Assembly: GCA_037957365.1 (NCBI GenBank)
Contig: JARHVA010002425.1
Location: 1,338,001-1,402,000, forward strand
Source: Torreya grandis
Lineage: Eukaryota; Streptophyta; Pinopsida; Cupressales; Taxaceae
DNA: 64,000 bases
Direction of reading: 5' to 3'
Shown here: positions 52,241-63,912 of the stretch, one piece after another
How positions within the stretch are numbered: the first letter of the stretch is position 1
Layout of the letters: every line of letters starts with the position of its first letter
The notes under the pieces: model-generated
Database searches by the model: none
Seen by the model: only the letters and a program-made list of their open reading frames with translations
What the model was told of the DNA's origin: nothing
Made by a program: the position numbers and the translations under genes

Positions 52241-52871
52241 TTACCTAAAATATCCTGTGAAACCATTAAATTACGGAATACTCTTATATTTTATCATCAA
52301 TTATATATAAGTGAATGACTACCGCTATGAACAATAAGATATATATACTATTAATATTATTTACATATTTTCTGGGATAACGTTTTCCCTGAGTTGTATC
52401 ATTTAAAGTTCCACCGATTTGTCTCTTTATTTTTGAATTTTTAAAGTTTTTATCATCATTAAAAAAAAATAGAAATGTGATATGTACAAATAGTGTTGAG
52501 ATTTGAGAGGCAGAGCAAGTTTCAATGTTACTTAAAACTGTAAATTCTTATAAATAAGAAAATTTATATAATCAGATAAAATAAATTTGAACAATTAAAT
52601 AAAATAAAGTTCATTCTTATAATAGAAAAGGAGTTTAGTTTATAAATATTTAAACCAAACAAAATCTACGCAAATTCTAAAGTCTTTAATGTTCATAAAA
52701 ATATTTATACATACTACAAATATTTATTAGAATTATGCTTAAAAAAATAATTTACTATTTTGGTAAAATAAAATTATGTAAAGCTAAAGTGTAAATCTAG
52801 AGTGATGTCTCTTGACCATGTCACATTTTCTATACAAATAGTTAAACAACAATAATCTTAATTTCTAAAGG
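52241..52871. other. AT-rich non-coding DNA in duplicated copy 2
   Basis: There is no gene. The stretch 52533-52735 corresponds to 45785-45985 of copy 1 (for example AAATTTGAACAATTAAATAA against AAATTTGAACAATCAAACAA), so about 2 kb present in copy 1, including its last BXL exon and the (TA)n tract, is missing here. Confidence 0.6.
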
Positions 52872-53489
52872 AGGTGATGGTGAAAAATGAAATTGTGTTT
52901 CTTCATAAAGCATAACAATTATATAATATATAACTATAATAATATTATATATTAACATACAAGTATAGTATATATTATATATTAATATATAATTATAATA
53001 TATGTGTTATTAATATAGTATAATATAATAATTAATAATAAAATATTATATTAATGACATGAAAAAAATAGATGGATCCAAATTATCTAATAATCTCTAT
53101 TAATGTAAATTTACCAAAATTGCATTTAAGAAAGGCATGCAATAATGTCATATCATGTTTGATGAGAGTATATTTGACAGATATGATGGTGACAGATGAG
53201 AGTTTATTTCTTCATATGATATAGCACTTATATAATATATAAATATAATAATATTGTATATTAATATATAAATATATTATATATTATATATTAATATATA
53301 ATTATAATATATATGCTATTAATAAAGTATAATATAAAAATTAATAATAAAATATTATATTAGTGGCATGAAAAATGTAGATGGCTTCAAATTATCTAAT
53401 AATCTGTATTGACATAAATTTAGCGAAATTGCATTTGAAAAAGGCATGCAATAATGTCATATCATGTTTGATGAGAGTATATTTGGTGG
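52872..53489. repeat. 309-bp AT-rich tandem duplication
   Basis: Two head-to-tail copies (about 52872-53180 and 53181-53489) share GATGGTGA at the start, a block of over 100 bp made almost only of A and T with interleaved TATATTAATATA motifs, and GGCATGCAATAATGTCATAT then GATGAGAGTATATTT near the end. The offset, measured at two anchor points, is 309 bp. The copies differ mainly in the AT core. No coding potential. Confidence 0.92.
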
Positions 53490-53939
53490 CATCCTGAATG
53501 CATGCCTCGTCGAATCCAATGGTAAAGGAGCCAAGTGTTAGAGCCATTCATTGCTATTGGCCGAACTAGAGGACAATTGCACCTTTCTAACAAGAAGAAA
53601 TACAACTCATACAACTACGTATTCCAAATTTAATGGGGATAACATGAAGTTGGTCATGGTATTGAATCATGGTGAGTCTTGGCTAATGCATTTCACAGGA
53701 ATTTTGAGGATCGAGTTTAATTAGGTCTAGTTGCCAATAGCAATTATAAGATAGCAATTTGAAACTGAACACAGATTCTACCAATACGAGCAACATTTTT
53801 CATGTATTTGTTTTAAATAGTTATAACCTTTCACTTTCCATTAGTTGCACCGTCTCTGTATATGTATCCAATAAATAAATAGTAAAATGAAGTGTCAAAG
53901 TGAAAGACAACTTAAAATTATTGTAGACAAAAATGTAAA

Positions 53940-54152
53940 GTGTCTAAAAGTAAGCATGGTAGTGTGACTCTAAAAAGTAAGTTTAAAGGTAATATTGTGA
54001 ATGTAAATGAGAGGTCGCCAATGAAGAAGCCACTTAAGAAGGCATTTAATTCAAATTTTATCATGGAGGCCATCAATAAGGTGGAGGCATTGTACAAATG
54101 GCCTCATCACTACGAGTTTGGCAAGTATAAGGTGACTTGTTTACATTTATAA
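53940..54152 (+). CDS. Unrecognised open frame, possible exon relic
   Basis: A 70-codon frame in less AT-rich DNA than its surroundings has a balanced, basic composition: SKSKHGSVTLKSKFKGN, then MKKPLKKAFNSNF, then MEAINKVEALYKWPHHYEF and GKYKV, after which AAGGTGACTTG could be a splice donor. The listed start may not be real, because the frame is open upstream. I do not recognise the protein. It ends exactly where homology with copy 1 (48285) begins, and copy 1 lacks it. It could be an exon fragment of a captured gene, a transposase piece or chance. Confidence 0.22.
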   Translation: MSKSKHGSVTLKSKFKGNIVNVNERSPMKKPLKKAFNSNFIMEAINKVEALYKWPHHYEFGKYKVTCLHL

Positions 54153-54545
54153 TATTAAATTCTTGTCAACCTTGAAAAAAATCAAATGAAATTGTGCACT
54201 ATCCAATAGGTTTCTTTTATGTTTATAATTGATAGATTTCAACTCAATGTAGGTTTTATTGATTTATTGACTTTAGCTTTTTATTTTTATTTTAGATAGC
54301 CAAGAATTTTCATTCCAAACTATAAATTTTGTTCTTTTAACATAAATTTCATCTCATCGGTCAAATGACCTGATCAAACTTTCAGAATAAAAATGATGGA
54401 TACCGATATCAACTATTTTTAATAGAACTACCAATCAAGGGACTGATAGAATGTTTGGCTAAATATCAAAAATGGTAAGGCATCTAAACAAATTTAGAGT
54501 CTCTAAATATTATTTTTCTTTTTGATCATTCTTCCATGGGTCACA
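54133..54545. repeat. Duplicated block, 3' part of copy 2 (partner 48285-48710)
   Basis: The block is colinear with 48285-48710 and ends at about 54545 with GATCATTCTTCCATGGGTCA. Immediately beyond lies a polypurine-tract/LTR junction. Confidence 0.87.
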
Positions 54546-54581
54546 ACTTCCAGGAATATAGCTATTAGAACTAAAATTTGC

Positions 54582-54660
54582 AAGAAGGGAGATTGATATG
54601 ACTTAAAAAGAATTAGATATACCCCTTAGATTGATTTGAAACCATTACAGAGAATGAAAC
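54582..54660 (+). mobile_element. Polypurine tract and start of an LTR (fragment)
   Basis: AAGAAGGGAGA at 54582-54592 is followed after one base by TGATATGACTT at 54594, the arrangement of a polypurine tract and the TG start of a 3' LTR. The same arrangement recurs at 63913-63925. The two loci match for about 100 bp: ATTGATTTGAAACCATT and GAATGAAACCTT here against GAAAGAAACCTT there. How far this LTR continues cannot be read without its full partner. It would be a plus-strand element whose internal part is not preserved upstream. Confidence 0.6.
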
Positions 54661-55437
54661 CTTCTACAATTGATGGACATGTCTGCAACCTCACTAGCAT
54701 ACTCCACCTACAACCTAAAAGTTTTGAACTCATCAAATCACTTCCAAACATGAAACCAAATATGGAAAACATGGGAGAAAGAAGTCCACATCCTTCAAAA
54801 TCAAATTCACCAACTGGATTGTATGAACAAGCTCAAACAAAATCAGAACCTACAGGGTGTGGGGATTAGCAAGTAAAACAAGATAGACAGCTTCTTAAGC
54901 ATGGTTCATAAATTATAGGCAACCATTATTACAACTCTTTTCATGAATGTGAAGCAAAACAAGTGTAATATATATCACCAAGATCATTTTACCTGAAAAC
55001 TCTCATACTAGTCGTACCATCAAAAGGCCTGTTGACCAATTTCATATGCCTAATGAAGCGATGGAGAAGAGAAATGGTTTTGGCCAATTTTTTGGCCTTC
55101 TAAAGTCTATCAATCATGGAAATGGATTTAGGGAAGCTAAAGGGTTTCTACATAAGCTTTTCCCACATGTCACTCTCCTCTATAAGTCATACAACTGCCA
55201 AAACTCCTTTTTTCACTTATTTTCTTGATTTTTAGTTAAGAACCTACAAATTTTAGTTAGGACTAACATATTTGATAAGGAATTTGACACATTGGATTTT
55301 TGAAGATAATATGGAACACTTGTACAACAAATAAAACTGTACCACCTTCATTTATGATCTAAATATGACCTTTAGTTGATATAAAATGACACAAGAACTA
55401 AATTAGACTATGAAAAAGCTAATAGAACATTAAAACA
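54661..55437. other. Probable LTR or internal retroelement DNA, no gene
   Basis: This stretch may be the remainder of the LTR that starts at 54594, or another repeat. Frames at 54636-54869 and 55046-55228 have no family motifs. I see no termini or target duplication. Confidence 0.35.
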
Positions 55438-57268
55438 CATCAAAAATACCATGACACACTTTATTACATGATAGAAGACCCCTATATCAAGTTTTGGACT
55501 ATAGGGGGTTCACCTATTTTGACTTATGGTCAAAATAGTCAACATTCTTGGTGATTTCTCAAGGGTGATATGTTTGTTATGTCAATATCAGTAGCCTAAT
55601 CCTATCCATTGGACCATGGAGTCACCTATACACTACTTTGACACACAATTTGTCTTTGACACCACACGAAACACAAAAGAAACACACAAAATAAGACACA
55701 CCAAAGGGAAATAAAACATGTGTTCAACTAAAACACTTATGGAACATAACACACAATTGAAATAAAGGCACACACACCTAATATACTATTTAAAAGACCT
55801 CAATCTTGATTACCATACTTCAACTAGGGTCGAATATGCTTCCTCTTGCATCTTTGTCACTCGATGAAGGAAGTCTAGCATGTGAAGCATGCTTATCATC
55901 AACCACTTGAATATATGTATGGTCAAGAAGCTTACCAACTCTATGTATTCTCATGCCTACAAGTGAACTATTTGGAGCCTTCATAAATGTTATTTTATGT
56001 CTTCTAATGACCTTGATTTGGGTTGTAATCCTCTTGATCTCTGTCATATCTAATCTACACTCCTCCAACTGTAAAATATGAGTGATGACAGTTGCCTCAT
56101 CTTTGTGCTCTTTTAGGTCAGCATGTACTTGATACATGGAGTCATCAAGCCCTTATTATTTATGTTCCAATACCTCTAAATGTGGCCTTACCTCAGATGG
56201 ATCTCTTAATTGTCATGCAAAATTTTCTTCCTTGACTCCACTAGGTCCTTCTAGGATTGTAGGCTTTTGAATAGCAGTAAGGAACTTACATTCATGCTTG
56301 ATGAACCTTTCTTTTCCTTGATCAACAAAACACTTAACATCATGCTTTTTCACATCAAAATTACCATTACACACCCTATGACATGATAATATACCCCTAT
56401 ATCAAGTTTTGGACTATAGGGGGTTCACCTATTTTGACTTATGGTCAAAATAGTCAACATTCTTGGTGATTTCCCAAGGGTGGTATGCTTGTTATGCCAA
56501 GATCAGTAACCTAATCCTATCCATTAGACCATGGAGTCATCTATACACTATTTTGACAAATAATTTATCTTTGACACCACACCAAACACAAAATAAAGAC
56601 ACACAAAACAAGACACACCAAAGGGAAATAAAACATGTGTTCAACTAGAAAACTTATAAGCACAACACACAATTGAAAGAAAGGTACACACACCTAATCT
56701 ATTAGTTAAAATAGCTCACTCATGATTACCATACTTTAACTAGGGTTAAATATGGTTCCTCTTGCATGTTTGTCACTTGATGAAGGCAATCTAGCATGTG
56801 AAGCATGTTTATCATCAACCACTTGAATATATGTATGGTCAAGAAGCTTACCAACTCTATGTCTTCTCATGCATATAAGTGAACTATTTGGAGTCTTCAT
56901 GAATGTTGTTTTATGTCTTCTAATTACCTTGATTGGGGTTGTAATCCTCTTGATCTCTATCATATTTGATCTACACTCCTCCAACTATAGAATAGGAGTG
57001 ATGACAGTTGCCTCATCTTTGTGCTCTTTTAGGTCAGCATGTACTTGATACATTTTAATCACCAAGCCCTTCTTCTTTATGTTCCAATACCTCTAAATGT
57101 GGCCTTACCTTAGGCAGAGCTCTTAACTGTCCTTGAAGTATACAAGTTTCTTCCTTGACTCCACTAGGTCCTTTTAGGACTGTAGGGTTTTGAATAGTAG
57201 TAAGGAACTTACATTCATGCTTGATGAACCTTTCTTTTCCTTACTCAACAAAATACTTAACATCATGC
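55438..57268. repeat. 915-bp tandem duplication within gypsy-like DNA
   Basis: Two head-to-tail copies (about 55438-56353 and 56354-57268) share CTATATCAAGTTTTGGACTA, TAGTCAACATTCTTGGTGAT, a run of AACACAAAA/ACACACC-rich sequence, and GCTTGATGAACCTTTCTTTT near the end. The offset is about 915 bp and divergence roughly 10% by eye. On the minus strand each copy contains the same protein-like stretch (see the next entry). The whole unit lies downstream of the protease in element orientation. Confidence 0.9.
55820..56137 (-). pseudogene. Unrecognised element protein segment, duplicated at 56736-56984
   Basis: This minus-strand frame of 105 codons contains ILQLEECRLDMTEIKRITTQ, then KVIRRHKITFMKAPNSSL, then GKLLDHTYIQVVDDKHASHA, and ends DPS. 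The second tandem copy (56736-56984) carries the same segment with about ten substitutions, many of them conservative. Both lie downstream of the gypsy-like protease on the same strand, in other frames. The N-terminal part is charged and could be helical. I recognise no RT, RNase H or integrase motif. It may be a lineage-specific C-terminal part of the element polyprotein. Confidence 0.4.
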
Positions 57269-57333
57269 TTGTTAGGATCATTAAAAAACTCATCAGATAT
57301 AGAATTCTTAAGAGGGGAAGGGATCTCACCTAA

Positions 57334-58521
57334 CTAATCAAAATCTTGACATGTGGTATTGAAACTTTGCCACAAGTCATCCTCCTCTTCCTCATGAGTG
57401 TCATCATCAAGGGCAACTTCATCAATAGTAGGCAGAAAGACATCATTCTTCCCACTATTGTGATCAATAAGATTCTTCAATCCATCATCATAATATACAT
57501 GAATCAAGTAGCTACTCTTAGCAACTTGTGACAAAGAGTGTTTAACACTTACCTTAGCTTGCTCAAACGATTCTTCATGGATGATATAGGTGTCAAGATC
57601 AGTTTACTCAAAGTGTGCATAAGGATCATGCTCATAAGCATATGCACCATATTCATCCAGAAATAATTTATACATGCCCTCAAGTTTATAAGCACCATCA
57701 TCCACATTAGACTCCTCATTCTCATTAATAACACAATTCAAGTTAAAGCTTGATTCAACATAGGGTTCAATGTGAAACCTTGTAAGTGGCTGAGTTCTTA
57801 TGGTCACCTTGGATCCATACCTTGTCCTAAAGGCCAAGAAGGACTAGTCAATTGAGAGATAGCCACATATCTTGGCTATAAATTCTCTTGAAAGATAAAT
57901 TGTAAAATGAGTATGACAGTCTACATCAACAATGTCTTGGAGGATAAGAAAGCTAGGACAATCATGCAAGAAAACCTTCAAATTTTTTATCAACCCTATT
58001 GTCTTGATAGGTGTACCATCTAATTGAAGCACTCTTTTTCTATGGGTTTCATATTTTAGGCCCAACTTATCAACTACAATTTTGGACATGACTAGTGTAG
58101 AGGCATCACTATCAACTATGCAATTATGGACTAATTTGTCACCCACAATGAGAGTGAGGTAGAAAGGTGGAGGCTTATCAGCTTTAGTAGATGGTTCAAA
58201 AATGTTGTTAGGGGCATTGGTAAAAGATACATGACCCTGAATTTGACTTGAAGGTGAAAGACTAGTAGGAATAGTGGATAGTTGTTTTTGCAAGAGCTCT
58301 TTTTGACTAGGGATATGGAGGACACCCCATAAAGAGATAGATGCTTTGTCATTCTTCAATGAGTAAACTAGGTTTATGGAAGAAGTGCTTACCTTCTCTT
58401 GAGTCCTTGAAGTAAAATAAGTTGTTGAAACTTGAGGAATTGAAACACCTTGAGCAGACCTTACCATATTCTGATTTTGAGAAGGTGCAGGAGTACTTAG
58501 GATCACCATGCTTAAAGCCAT
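57334..58521 (-). pseudogene. Gypsy-like aspartic protease with acidic C-terminal extension
   Basis: One minus-strand frame carries a Pro/Ser/Gln-rich linker and then a retropepsin-like domain: PPFYLTLIVGDKLVHNCIVD and then SDASTLVMSKIVVDKLGL. The usual active site D-S/T-G-A is D-S-D-A here, a Gly-to-Asp change expected to abolish activity. Later elements of the fold follow: VLQLDGTPIKTIG, then LKVFLHDCPSFLILQDI. The frame has stops at 57844 and about 57601. It resumes unchanged with an Asp/Glu/Tyr-rich tail (NENEESNVDDGAY, DDDTHEEEEDDLWQSF) to 57334. In plant gypsy elements this domain lies between Gag and reverse transcriptase. No RT motif follows here. Confidence 0.75.
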
Positions 58522-58754
58522 GATTTATTACCTTGTAGAAGGATTGGATGAACTTGTAGGCACATTATTATCACCTCATAGATCCTTCCTCTTGGATCTT
58601 GTGTTGTTTTCAATATAATTTCCTTGATTGATTACAAAGGTGTCCTCAACTAGGAAGTTGGCGAAGCTTTCTCCTTGAGGTTGTAAACCTTCACTTTCTT
58701 GCATTAAGACCTCATCTTTAGTTGATAGGAGAGGAGTGATTCCTCCTTGAGAAA

Positions 58755-58975
58755 CTAGAGCTTGTTCTCCACCCTCATTGGCATATATGAATTGACCTTT
58801 TTTCCAATCTTCTCATTATACCAAGTTGATATGCACAAGTACCATCTCTCTTGTGTTGGATGTAAAAGTAGGATTGTAGACATTGGCAAGCTTGTTGAAG
58901 TTAGGTTACCCTTGACCTCTTCCTCTACCATATTGTTGACCATATTATTGTTGATAGGGATAGGGGTTTTGATTC
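58755..58975 (-). pseudogene. Gag C-terminal Gln/Gly/Arg-rich relic
   Basis: Minus-strand translation of about 58975-58905 gives GVNQNPYPYQQ, one stop, then YGQQYGRGRGQG, the Gln/Tyr/Arg/Gly-rich style of the nucleocapsid tail of plant gypsy Gag proteins. I could not find an intact CCHC zinc knuckle after it. It links the gag (59.9-59.0 kb) and protease (58.5-57.3 kb) frames. Confidence 0.5.
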
Positions 58976-59039
58976 ACACCTCTTTGCATTCTCTCTTACC
59001 TCAATTGAGCTTCTAAGGTTTGAATTATTGCATATGGAT

Positions 59040-59903
59040 TAGGTTCATCTGCCTTCTTAGGAGCAATCCTAGGGTTAGCATTAGCATTAGGAATTTGAGC
59101 AATGTTTAGAACAACAATAGGACAATAGGTATCATAGGCATAAACACTTTAGGAGGAAACCTTCCTACTTGAATGAGGTCATTATCAACTCTAATGGAAA
59201 GTTCATATGCTTCAGGAAGAGTGAAGCCACCCATGGATTGTAGCATGATGGAAATATTAGTACCAATGGTTCTCAAGTAGGTAGGGAACACAAAGCTAGT
59301 AGGTGGTCTCATGGGAGGAGGAAATTTATACCAAGTCTTTTGAAACCTCTCATTGAAGTCAAGAATTGTTTCCTTGGGGGCTCTTTAGATCACAATGAGC
59401 TGATATATGAGAGAAGTATGGTCACTTTCATCTTCAAACCTTGAAGTTAGCAACACTCCAAAGTCATCCCATGATATGATGCATCCACCAAGCAAAGTCA
59501 TATACTCGTCAAGTGCTTTCCTTATAAGGGACATGGAAAGGAATCTAATGCTAATATTATCTTCAGTGACATTGTGAAAACTAAAAAAAATAGAGATATC
59601 CTTGATGTGGTCACTATGTGTGATATGACTTTCACCATTGAATGTAGGCATACTCTTTGTAGAATTAGGGGAAATGGCATCATAGTCATCAAGATGGATT
59701 GCATTTTTAGTATTAAAGGTAGGGAAGGCATGTTTCCTATCCATGATTTCTTCAAGCTCTTCACTTTCTTGGCTAGAAAAATCTTCTTGCTCTTCAAAGG
59801 GCAGATCAAGTTGAGGGTATTGAACTTCAAGAGGAAGTTCAGGCTGAATAGGTAGATTGATGGGATTGAGCACTCTACTATAAGATGACCTAGTAAGTAC
59901 CAT
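59040..59903 (-). pseudogene. Gypsy-like gag (retrotrans_gag domain), broken
   Basis: The likely start is the ATG at 59903-59901 (MVLTRSSYSRVLNP); the frame is open further up only through the PBS. A Pro/Glu-rich N-terminal region and an acidic stretch (FEEQEDFSSQESEELEEIMD) precede the gag core. The core has PTFNGES, then SMSLIRKALDEYMTLLGG then SWDDFGVLLTSRFEDESDHT, the W-x2-F-x3-L-x2-R-F signature. A stop at 59385 follows YQLIVI, but the same frame continues as RAPKETILDFNERFQKTWYK and later TLPEAYELSIRVDNDLI, both typical of the second half of the domain. Gag would form the virus-like particle. Further stops downstream make it non-functional. Confidence 0.8.
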
Positions 59904-59960
59904 GAAGTATGAGAGCAAATATATGACAAAAAATGGTCTACAACTAGATTTTACCTTAAA

Positions 59961-59973
59961 TAGAGTCACCAAA
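59961..59973 (-). other. Primer-binding site of the gypsy-like element
   Basis: The minus strand reads CTCAACA then TTTGGTGACTCTA. The ACA end would close the 5' LTR, and TGGTGACTC resembles the TTTGGCGACTC-type primer sites of many plant gypsy elements. The gag ATG is only about 60-70 bp downstream. A related sequence (TTGTCACCAAATATTGCACC on the plus strand) occurs at about 60075, possibly a local duplication. Confidence 0.5.
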
Positions 59974-61000
59974 TGTTGAGCAGCACACTAATTTACAGTT
60001 GATGTTGTCAAGACCAACATTTACCTTAACAAGTTATCTTTTAGGATAATGGGTCCCACTAAGCATGACAAAACTATTGTCACCAAATATTGCACCCTAT
60101 AGGAGGTTGTTCAGGACTCCTCCAAATTTGGGCAACATGGGAATAGTTCTAGATATGTAGGTTTACCTATAGTAGAAGTAGACCTCTAGGTTTAGGGGCT
60201 AGATCCCTGAATTTGCCTTGAAGTGCTTATCACTAAACTAACTATTTTCTTATGGGAAAAGAGATAGACGTATGCATGAAATGAAACTACTCTAAAGGGT
60301 TGATGCACCAGAAAGATTTCCACAATACCATCATACTTCTTTCACTAAGAAATAAGACATACAAACCAACTTTGAAGTCTTAAGAGATTCTAACATAAGT
60401 TTTTCAATATAGAGGTGATATGCATGAGACAACACAAGTTATGTGAATCAAAGGGAATATTTCACACTCTAAGAACAATTTTACCCTTGAAATCAGCCTA
60501 ATATACTAGCTACACTCTATATGACTTATTGGAATAGGAACTTTTGCATAAACATGAAAGGATAAGGAGAAGCAAGGATAGAAGATTATCACTCAACATC
60601 ACCATACATAAATTTGCACACTTACATAAAATTTTCATGAACTTAAAACTAGATTGAATTAATTATTTAAATGAAAATTACAAAATCAATCCAGTAGGGT
60701 TTTGCCATATAGGGAGTGGAATTAGCCTATAAGAGCCAAAATGACTACTACTTATAGAATTTGAGAGAGGAGAGAAGAGAATGAAGTCTAAGAGTCACTA
60801 AACCACTTGTCAAGCTGAGAGAGGGAGTAAAATATGTAGGATAAAGGGATATGGAACCAACCATGCAAGGTATACTTACAAAAATGTCCCTTAAAGCATA
60901 AAAATCCTAAAATGTGGTGTAGGATTCTTCATTTGCTTGCCTAGAAACTGCCTTGATCATTTAGCCTCCTTGTAATATTACACAGAAGACTAGGGACATA
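59974..61000 (-). mobile_element. Probable 5' LTR of the gypsy-like element (outer end undefined)
   Basis: Starting at TGTTGAGCAGC on the plus strand (the LTR 3' end on the minus strand), the sequence is non-coding. On the minus strand it includes TATA-like TCTATAAGTAG near 60755 and the pyrimidine-rich CTCTTCTCTCCTCTCTC near 60770, typical of an LTR promoter/leader. The second LTR was not found within the window, so the outer boundary is only a guess. Confidence 0.35.
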
Positions 61001-63890
61001 TGATATGATTTAACTAAGAGGGAGGGGTTATAAACAATCCCCAACATGCATTGGTTGTGTCCCTATTCATTAACATCCTTCTGGAGATGAATTATCACTA
61101 CTTGCAATCATCATCACCCCTCTTTCACTCACCCTTCACACTTGGCATCAAAGAGGTCTTCATTTTTATAATATAATCCATAAATATGAGTTTATGACAC
61201 TTTTCAAGAGTCATCATGCCCTTAGATACATCAGGTAGACCTTAAATGGCCTCCCACTTGGCATTTTCACCTTCTCACTAGCTTGTTCACTATGCCAGTT
61301 TGGACTAGTTGAGATGAAGGTGCTAGAAGAGGAAATTGTGAGCTTAGATAATTTAATAAATAGACATAGGAGGTTATCTTAGGTCCCAATATATCTCCCA
61401 AAATTATCTACATCTCTTTAAACCCTTTTGTATCTACATAATACACAAATCTGTCAAGAAAAGTTCTTTAGCACCTATCTGTACAAATAAGGTACAACTC
61501 AACTTGGTGGGAAGGAGCCTTAGAGAGTTTTATGAATCTCAAATCACTTTAATTCTCATTATATCCCTTCTAGATGCCTCCCTTTCTTCATTTTCCTCAT
61601 CGGGTCACTACCAAGGGTTTTGGAGGGTTTAGAGATGTTTTGTCTCTTAAGGATTATTCATACAATCTTGACATCCAATATTCTAACCAATTCCACTAAA
61701 ACCTTTATTGTGACCCTCCTCAACACCTAAAAACTCCTTAGATTATGATGTTATATGTTTGTATAGTTACAAGTCTTCAAAGTTGGCCTCTAGAGTCTTT
61801 TCATGCATTCTACACAGGCATGAGTTAGTTTGGGCTAAAATATGGTTTATTTTTGACTTCACCTACACACCAAAGATTATATCCCACCTAATATCTCCAT
61901 ATTAAGGTTTTAAAATGCCTTGGAATGATCCTCTAGCTTTAAAAATGGTATTGACCCCCTTTTGGGCTTTAGACCTAATTGAGACCTAATAGGTCTGTCT
62001 ACTCGCATGTGCATTTGGATCACCCTATTATTATTCAAGCTTATGTGAAACCTTTATCATGTTTTTCATGTCTCATAAAAATTTCTACATCCTCCTAAAA
62101 TGTTTCAATAATTTCTATCTCATCCTCATAGCATTTGTATGACCAACCTATAGGAAATGGCCTTATGGGAGTGCCATCTATCTGAGATAGATCAGAGGGC
62201 ACTCCCCCTATTATCTCAGGTAATGTGACCACATGAGAGGTTTTGATAGGTCACAAATAAATTCTAAATAAATTTTCAAGGTTAGATCAAGTTTCTATCA
62301 CCTCCAAACACCTTAAAACCTCAATGTAGACTCCTGAGTAATTGACTGTATGAAGGCTTTACATATGGACTATATGTTGCTTTGTTAGAGCCCTTTTATG
62401 CCCTATTTTCATAGTATGATGGGTTTTTAAGATAAACACCTTCATTTCCAAAGTGTTCTTATTCATATCAAACTTCATAACTTTTCCAAATTCTCCATTG
62501 CATACCTTCCACTTGACTAGCCTAGTTGATAGTCAACTATGATTATACTTTCTTTCTTTGAATGAGGTGCTTGTAGGTGAGCACAAATATGTTCAAGGCT
62601 CTATTCATTTCCATAAGACTCTCTTGAAGTCCTTAAGGTCACTTCATTCTCACACTTGTCTACACTATGCCTTGAGGTTAGACCATCATCAAGACTGGTC
62701 ATGCTACATATCATTGTCAGGCTACAATCCGCTATAGTTGACTACTTTGGAGCAAAATGAGGGTCTTGTAGGTGTTTTTCAATATTTGAAACCTGCAATT
62801 CACACCCTAAGGTATTTTTAAGGTCTTGAAACTAGGTTTAAAATAATAAATTCTCATGTCTACAAATGTAATCACCAAGGTTTGACTTATGGTACTGTAG
62901 GTACCTACAGTTAGGTTGTAGGTAGTCTCCTTAAGAGCAATGGTGCCCCTGTAGGTGGTGGTCAGGACCAAAACCTTATATTTCAAATCCTTGATACCTT
63001 TGAACCACAAATGTGTCTCTCACCTTCATATGACTACTAACCATTAGTGTATGATCCTGCACTACCAACTTGGAGTGTAAGTTCATTTGAGGTTTAAAAA
63101 CTATAGAAAATACTTAAAAGTTGTAGTGAAAGAATATCAAGAATGGAGGTTCCTTAACATCAAGTTCCTCTAGTCAAACACCCATTCATGAAGGTTACAA
63201 GAGGGGACATATATAAACTCATTTAGAATCCATGTTACCTCATTATATAGTCACACCAAAAGTGGTTGGGGATTTGTTTTGGATCTTTAAGGAACTTGAT
63301 CCTTGAATTAATTTTTTCGATTTGATCAAGGCTTTCCTAGCTTGCCTGCCTGCCAATGACCTCAATCATGATTATCATGGTATATTCAACATTCCAAGAC
63401 CTTAAGAAATGTCTAAAAACATATTTTGACATATTTGAGCAACATTTTCAAGTCTCTATGGGTGCCACCTATAGGTGGACATTTCAGTATACAAGCCAGT
63501 GGAGGTGAGTTATCAATAATGTGCATGGTTATGCTCTAAAACCAGTCTCAAACCTTCTCAAAAGACCTCAAATTTATTCTCTTCATTTTGAAGGGCTTGA
63601 AACATGTTTCAATACTTTCATTCTAGCATCTTCAGTCTCATGTAGGTGCACACTAATGAAGTATGACTATGCATATATGAGAATTGACTATCACATTCGA
63701 TCATATTCTATTTAGGAGGATTTACTTGATTAATCATGTAAAAATAATGTGTTAAACACCTCTTAGACTCTTCATATAATCTCCATTAATATCCTCAGGA
63801 TCTCACCCACCTCACTCAACTGACTATGTATGGAATCATGAAGGAATTTGACTGTGTGACACATGTTCTTGACTGCCACTCCATGAATGT
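61001..63890. other. Gene-free repeat-derived DNA
   Basis: This 2.9-kb stretch has no supported gene; frames at 62807-63010 and 63521-63715 lack family motifs. Its position just upstream of the plus-strand polypurine tract at 63913 suggests it is the non-coding 3' internal part of another LTR retrotransposon. A small inverted repeat, CTATCTGAGATAG, lies near 62178. Confidence 0.4.
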
Positions 63891-63912
63891 AGCCATTGGA
63901 ATTAAAATTTTC

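Noticed and set aside
59574..59855. Plus-strand 93-codon frame opposite gag
   Set aside because: It is antisense to the recognisable gag core and has no motif of its own.
61001..63890. RT, RNase H or integrase of the minus- or plus-strand elements
   Set aside because: I looked for YxDD, HxxC/CxxC and DDE-type motifs in the translated frames available and saw none; only short unsupported frames exist.
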